NCBI GenBank assembly: GCA_964540005.1
Contig: CAZILN010000309.1
Location: forward strand, 1 to 7,994
Reading direction: 5' to 3'
Length of the DNA stretch: 7,994 nt
Source: CAZILN01 sp964540005
GTDB lineage: Bacteria; Bacteroidota; Bacteroidia; Bacteroidales; SM23-62
Shown here: positions 6,885 through 7,994 of the stretch, one piece after another
Position numbering within the stretch: position 1 is the stretch's first letter
Layout of the letters: each line of letters starts with the position of its first letter
Made by a program: the position numbers and the translations under genes
Notes under the pieces: model-generated
Told to the model about the DNA's origin: nothing
The model's input: the letters and a program-made list of their open reading frames with translations, nothing else
Database searches by the model: none

Positions 6885-7841
6885 ATGAATGTTACAGAAA
6901 TAGTTCAAAGTGCCGGATGGAAAAAATTTATGGCCAAACTCTACGGATTTGGGGCCTCGATCGTCATTCTGGGTGCCATGTTCAAGATCATGCACTTCAA
7001 AGGGGGAGGGCTGATGATCACCCTGGGCCTTGGTACTGAAGCGGTCATCTTCTTCTTTTCCGCCTTTGAACCACTACATGAGGAACTGGACTGGACCCTG
7101 GTATACCCGGAACTTGCCGGGATGACGGACCCTGATGAACTTGACGAATACCGTGAACAGGCAGTTGCCGGGCGCGGAGTAGCTCTGGACCGCTTTGAAG
7201 ACCTGTTCCAGCAGGCAAACATCAGTCCGGAAGCCATAGAAAATCTCGGTACTGGATTGAACAGCCTGGGCAGAACAGCTGGAAATATTGTTGATCTGAC
7301 GGAAGCTTCTGTTGCCACAAAACAGTATCTTGACAAAATTCAGGGTGCCGCTGATAATGTTGGCACCCTCACTTCCAATTACAATGAATCGACAGAAAAA
7401 CTGGCCAGTTCGGTTAATACCCTGTCAGGAGCTTACAGCCAGACGGCTGAGGCCATCTCCCAGACCGGTGCAGAAGTGGCCAAAAAGTTTGCTGAGAGCG
7501 GTGCCAGCCTTGCCGGCTCCTATTCAGACCTTAGCCAGAAATTAAAAAGCGATTACGAAAATATTAGCAAGGGGAACCAGTCATTCGGTGACCAGCTGAC
7601 AGACATCAATAAAAACCTTCAGGCCCTGAATTCAGCCTATGAATCACAACTGAAAGGCACCAATGAACATATGAGAGGTTCGGATGAGGTGTACAAAGGC
7701 ATGGAACAAATGATGAAGAACCTGAAAGATTCTGTTGAAGAAACACAGAAGTACAAGGAAGAAATGAGCAAACTCAGCCAGAGCCTTGCGGATCTTAATA
7801 ATATTTACGGGAACATGCTGGCGGCAATGAATGTAAAATAG
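6885..7841 (+). CDS. gldL: T9SS/gliding motor inner-membrane protein GldL/PorL
   Basis: A complete 318-residue inner-membrane protein that, with GldM, forms the proton-driven motor of the T9SS. Two N-terminal membrane helices (about 19-36 and 43-61) are separated by a short loop HFKGGG (37-42). Lys34 at the end of helix 1 and Glu52 inside helix 2 correspond to residues implicated in proton coupling in F. johnsoniae GldL (Lys27 and Glu49, numbering from memory). FEPLHEELDWTLVYPELAG (61-79) is a strong family block right after helix 2. The long cytoplasmic remainder (about 80-318) is Ala/Ser/Gln-rich and probably coiled-coil, with repeated L-x3-Y motifs and the end motif NNIYGNMLAAM (305-315). 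The protein is longer than flavobacterial GldL (about 215 aa as I recall) and close to Porphyromonas PorL (about 309 aa), which suggests a Bacteroidales-like source. Confidence 0.95.
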   Translation: MNVTEIVQSAGWKKFMAKLYGFGASIVILGAMFKIMHFKGGGLMITLGLGTEAVIFFFSAFEPLHEELDWTLVYPELAGMTDPDELDEYREQAVAGRGVALDRFEDLFQQANISPEAIENLGTGLNSLGRTAGNIVDLTEASVATKQYLDKIQGAADNVGTLTSNYNESTEKLASSVNTLSGAYSQTAEAISQTGAEVAKKFAESGASLAGSYSDLSQKLKSDYENISKGNQSFGDQLTDINKNLQALNSAYESQLKGTNEHMRGSDEVYKGMEQMMKNLKDSVEETQKYKEEMSKLSQSLADLNNIYGNMLAAMNVK

Positions 7842-7844
7842 GTA

Positions 7845-7873
7845 ACTGATTAAACAGACCATAGACTGATTAA
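7845..7873. repeat. 9-bp direct repeat in the gldL-gldM spacer
   Basis: ACTGATTAA occurs at 7845-7853 and again at 7865-7873, a period of 20 bases, within the 48-base gldL-gldM spacer. Two sites about two helical turns apart could bind protein on one DNA face. In an AT-rich spacer this may equally be chance or an old duplication. Confidence 0.4.
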
Positions 7874-7889
7874 CTACAACAAATAATAT

Positions 7890-7994
7890 ATGGCACACGG
7901 AAAAGAAACACCGAGACAGAAGATGATCGGGATGATGTACCTTGTTCTGATGGCATTGCTCGCGCTCAATGTTTCCAAGGAAGTTCTTGAGGCT
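7890..7994 (+). CDS. gldM: T9SS/gliding motor protein GldM/PorM, N-terminus only
   Basis: The first 35 codons of gldM, cut by the right edge of the window. The short basic N-terminus MAHGKETPRQKMIGMMY runs into the single membrane helix YLVLMALLALNVS (17-29) and then KEVLEA (30-35), a start that is highly characteristic of GldM/PorM. In known systems two GldM copies place their helices within a GldL pentamer, and the large periplasmic part reaches the GldK-GldN ring. Glu31 lies at the periplasmic end of the helix. The gene starts 48 bases after gldL with no Shine-Dalgarno sequence. gldN should follow outside the window. Confidence 0.93.
   Translation, partial: MAHGKETPRQKMIGMMYLVLMALLALNVSKEVLEA

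Noticed and set aside
6728..7039. 103-codon frame spanning the end of gldK and start of gldL
   Set aside because: Overlaps two confident genes in another frame and resembles no family I know.
6941..7336. 131-codon open frame antisense to gldL
   Set aside because: Low-complexity Ser/Pro/Arg composition, fully inside gldL, no independent support.
1..7994. CRISPR arrays, insertion sequences, tRNA or rRNA genes, phage genes, defence systems
   Set aside because: No regularly spaced repeats, transposase motifs, terminal inverted repeats, cloverleaf structures or defence-type proteins were seen; the region looks like core chromosome.
4411..7994. A new secretion or motility system
   Set aside because: The gene set and order match the known type IX secretion core; novelty is limited to the upstream ureohydrolase-like gene and regulatory DNA.

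Overview
The window comes from a member of the Bacteroidota (Bacteroidetes), and its gene content and architecture fit Bacteroidales or Marinilabiliales-like lineages best. The evidence is the type IX secretion (T9SS) core cluster in the order porP-gldK-gldL-gldM, the Bacteroidota style of topoisomerase I without zinc fingers, leaders without Shine-Dalgarno sequences, and AT-rich promoters resembling the TTG / TAnnTTTG class. The species cannot be named from this sequence alone.

Layout. Positions 1-448 (minus strand) hold the N-terminus of a class A penicillin-binding protein (PBP1A type): membrane anchor plus the start of the GT51 transglycosylase domain, running off the left edge. Positions 449-689 form a divergent intergenic region with an inverted repeat and an 11-bp direct repeat. 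Positions 690-2981 are topA (DNA topoisomerase I, 763 aa). Seventeen bases later, 2999-4165 encode a 388-aa protein of the arginase/formimidoylglutamase fold in which several metal ligands are replaced. Positions 4166-4410 are an intergenic region rich in dyads, with a hairpin after the arginase-like gene and a likely promoter for the next operon. Then come porP/sprF (4411-5358), gldK/porK (5455-6849), gldL/porL (6885-7841) and the first 35 codons of gldM/porM (7890-7994, cut by the right edge).

How the genes work together. PorP/SprF is an outer-membrane beta-barrel of the T9SS. GldK is an outer-membrane lipoprotein that in known systems builds a periplasmic ring with GldN. GldL and GldM form the inner-membrane proton-driven motor that powers secretion and, in gliding species, surface motility. 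The four genes are on one strand with spacers of 96, 35 and 48 bases and look like one transcription unit; gldN would be expected just right of the window. topA and the arginase-like gene form a separate short unit upstream. The T9SS core itself is a known system. The least explained items are the degenerate ureohydrolase-like protein and the dyads that occupy the predicted porP promoter.
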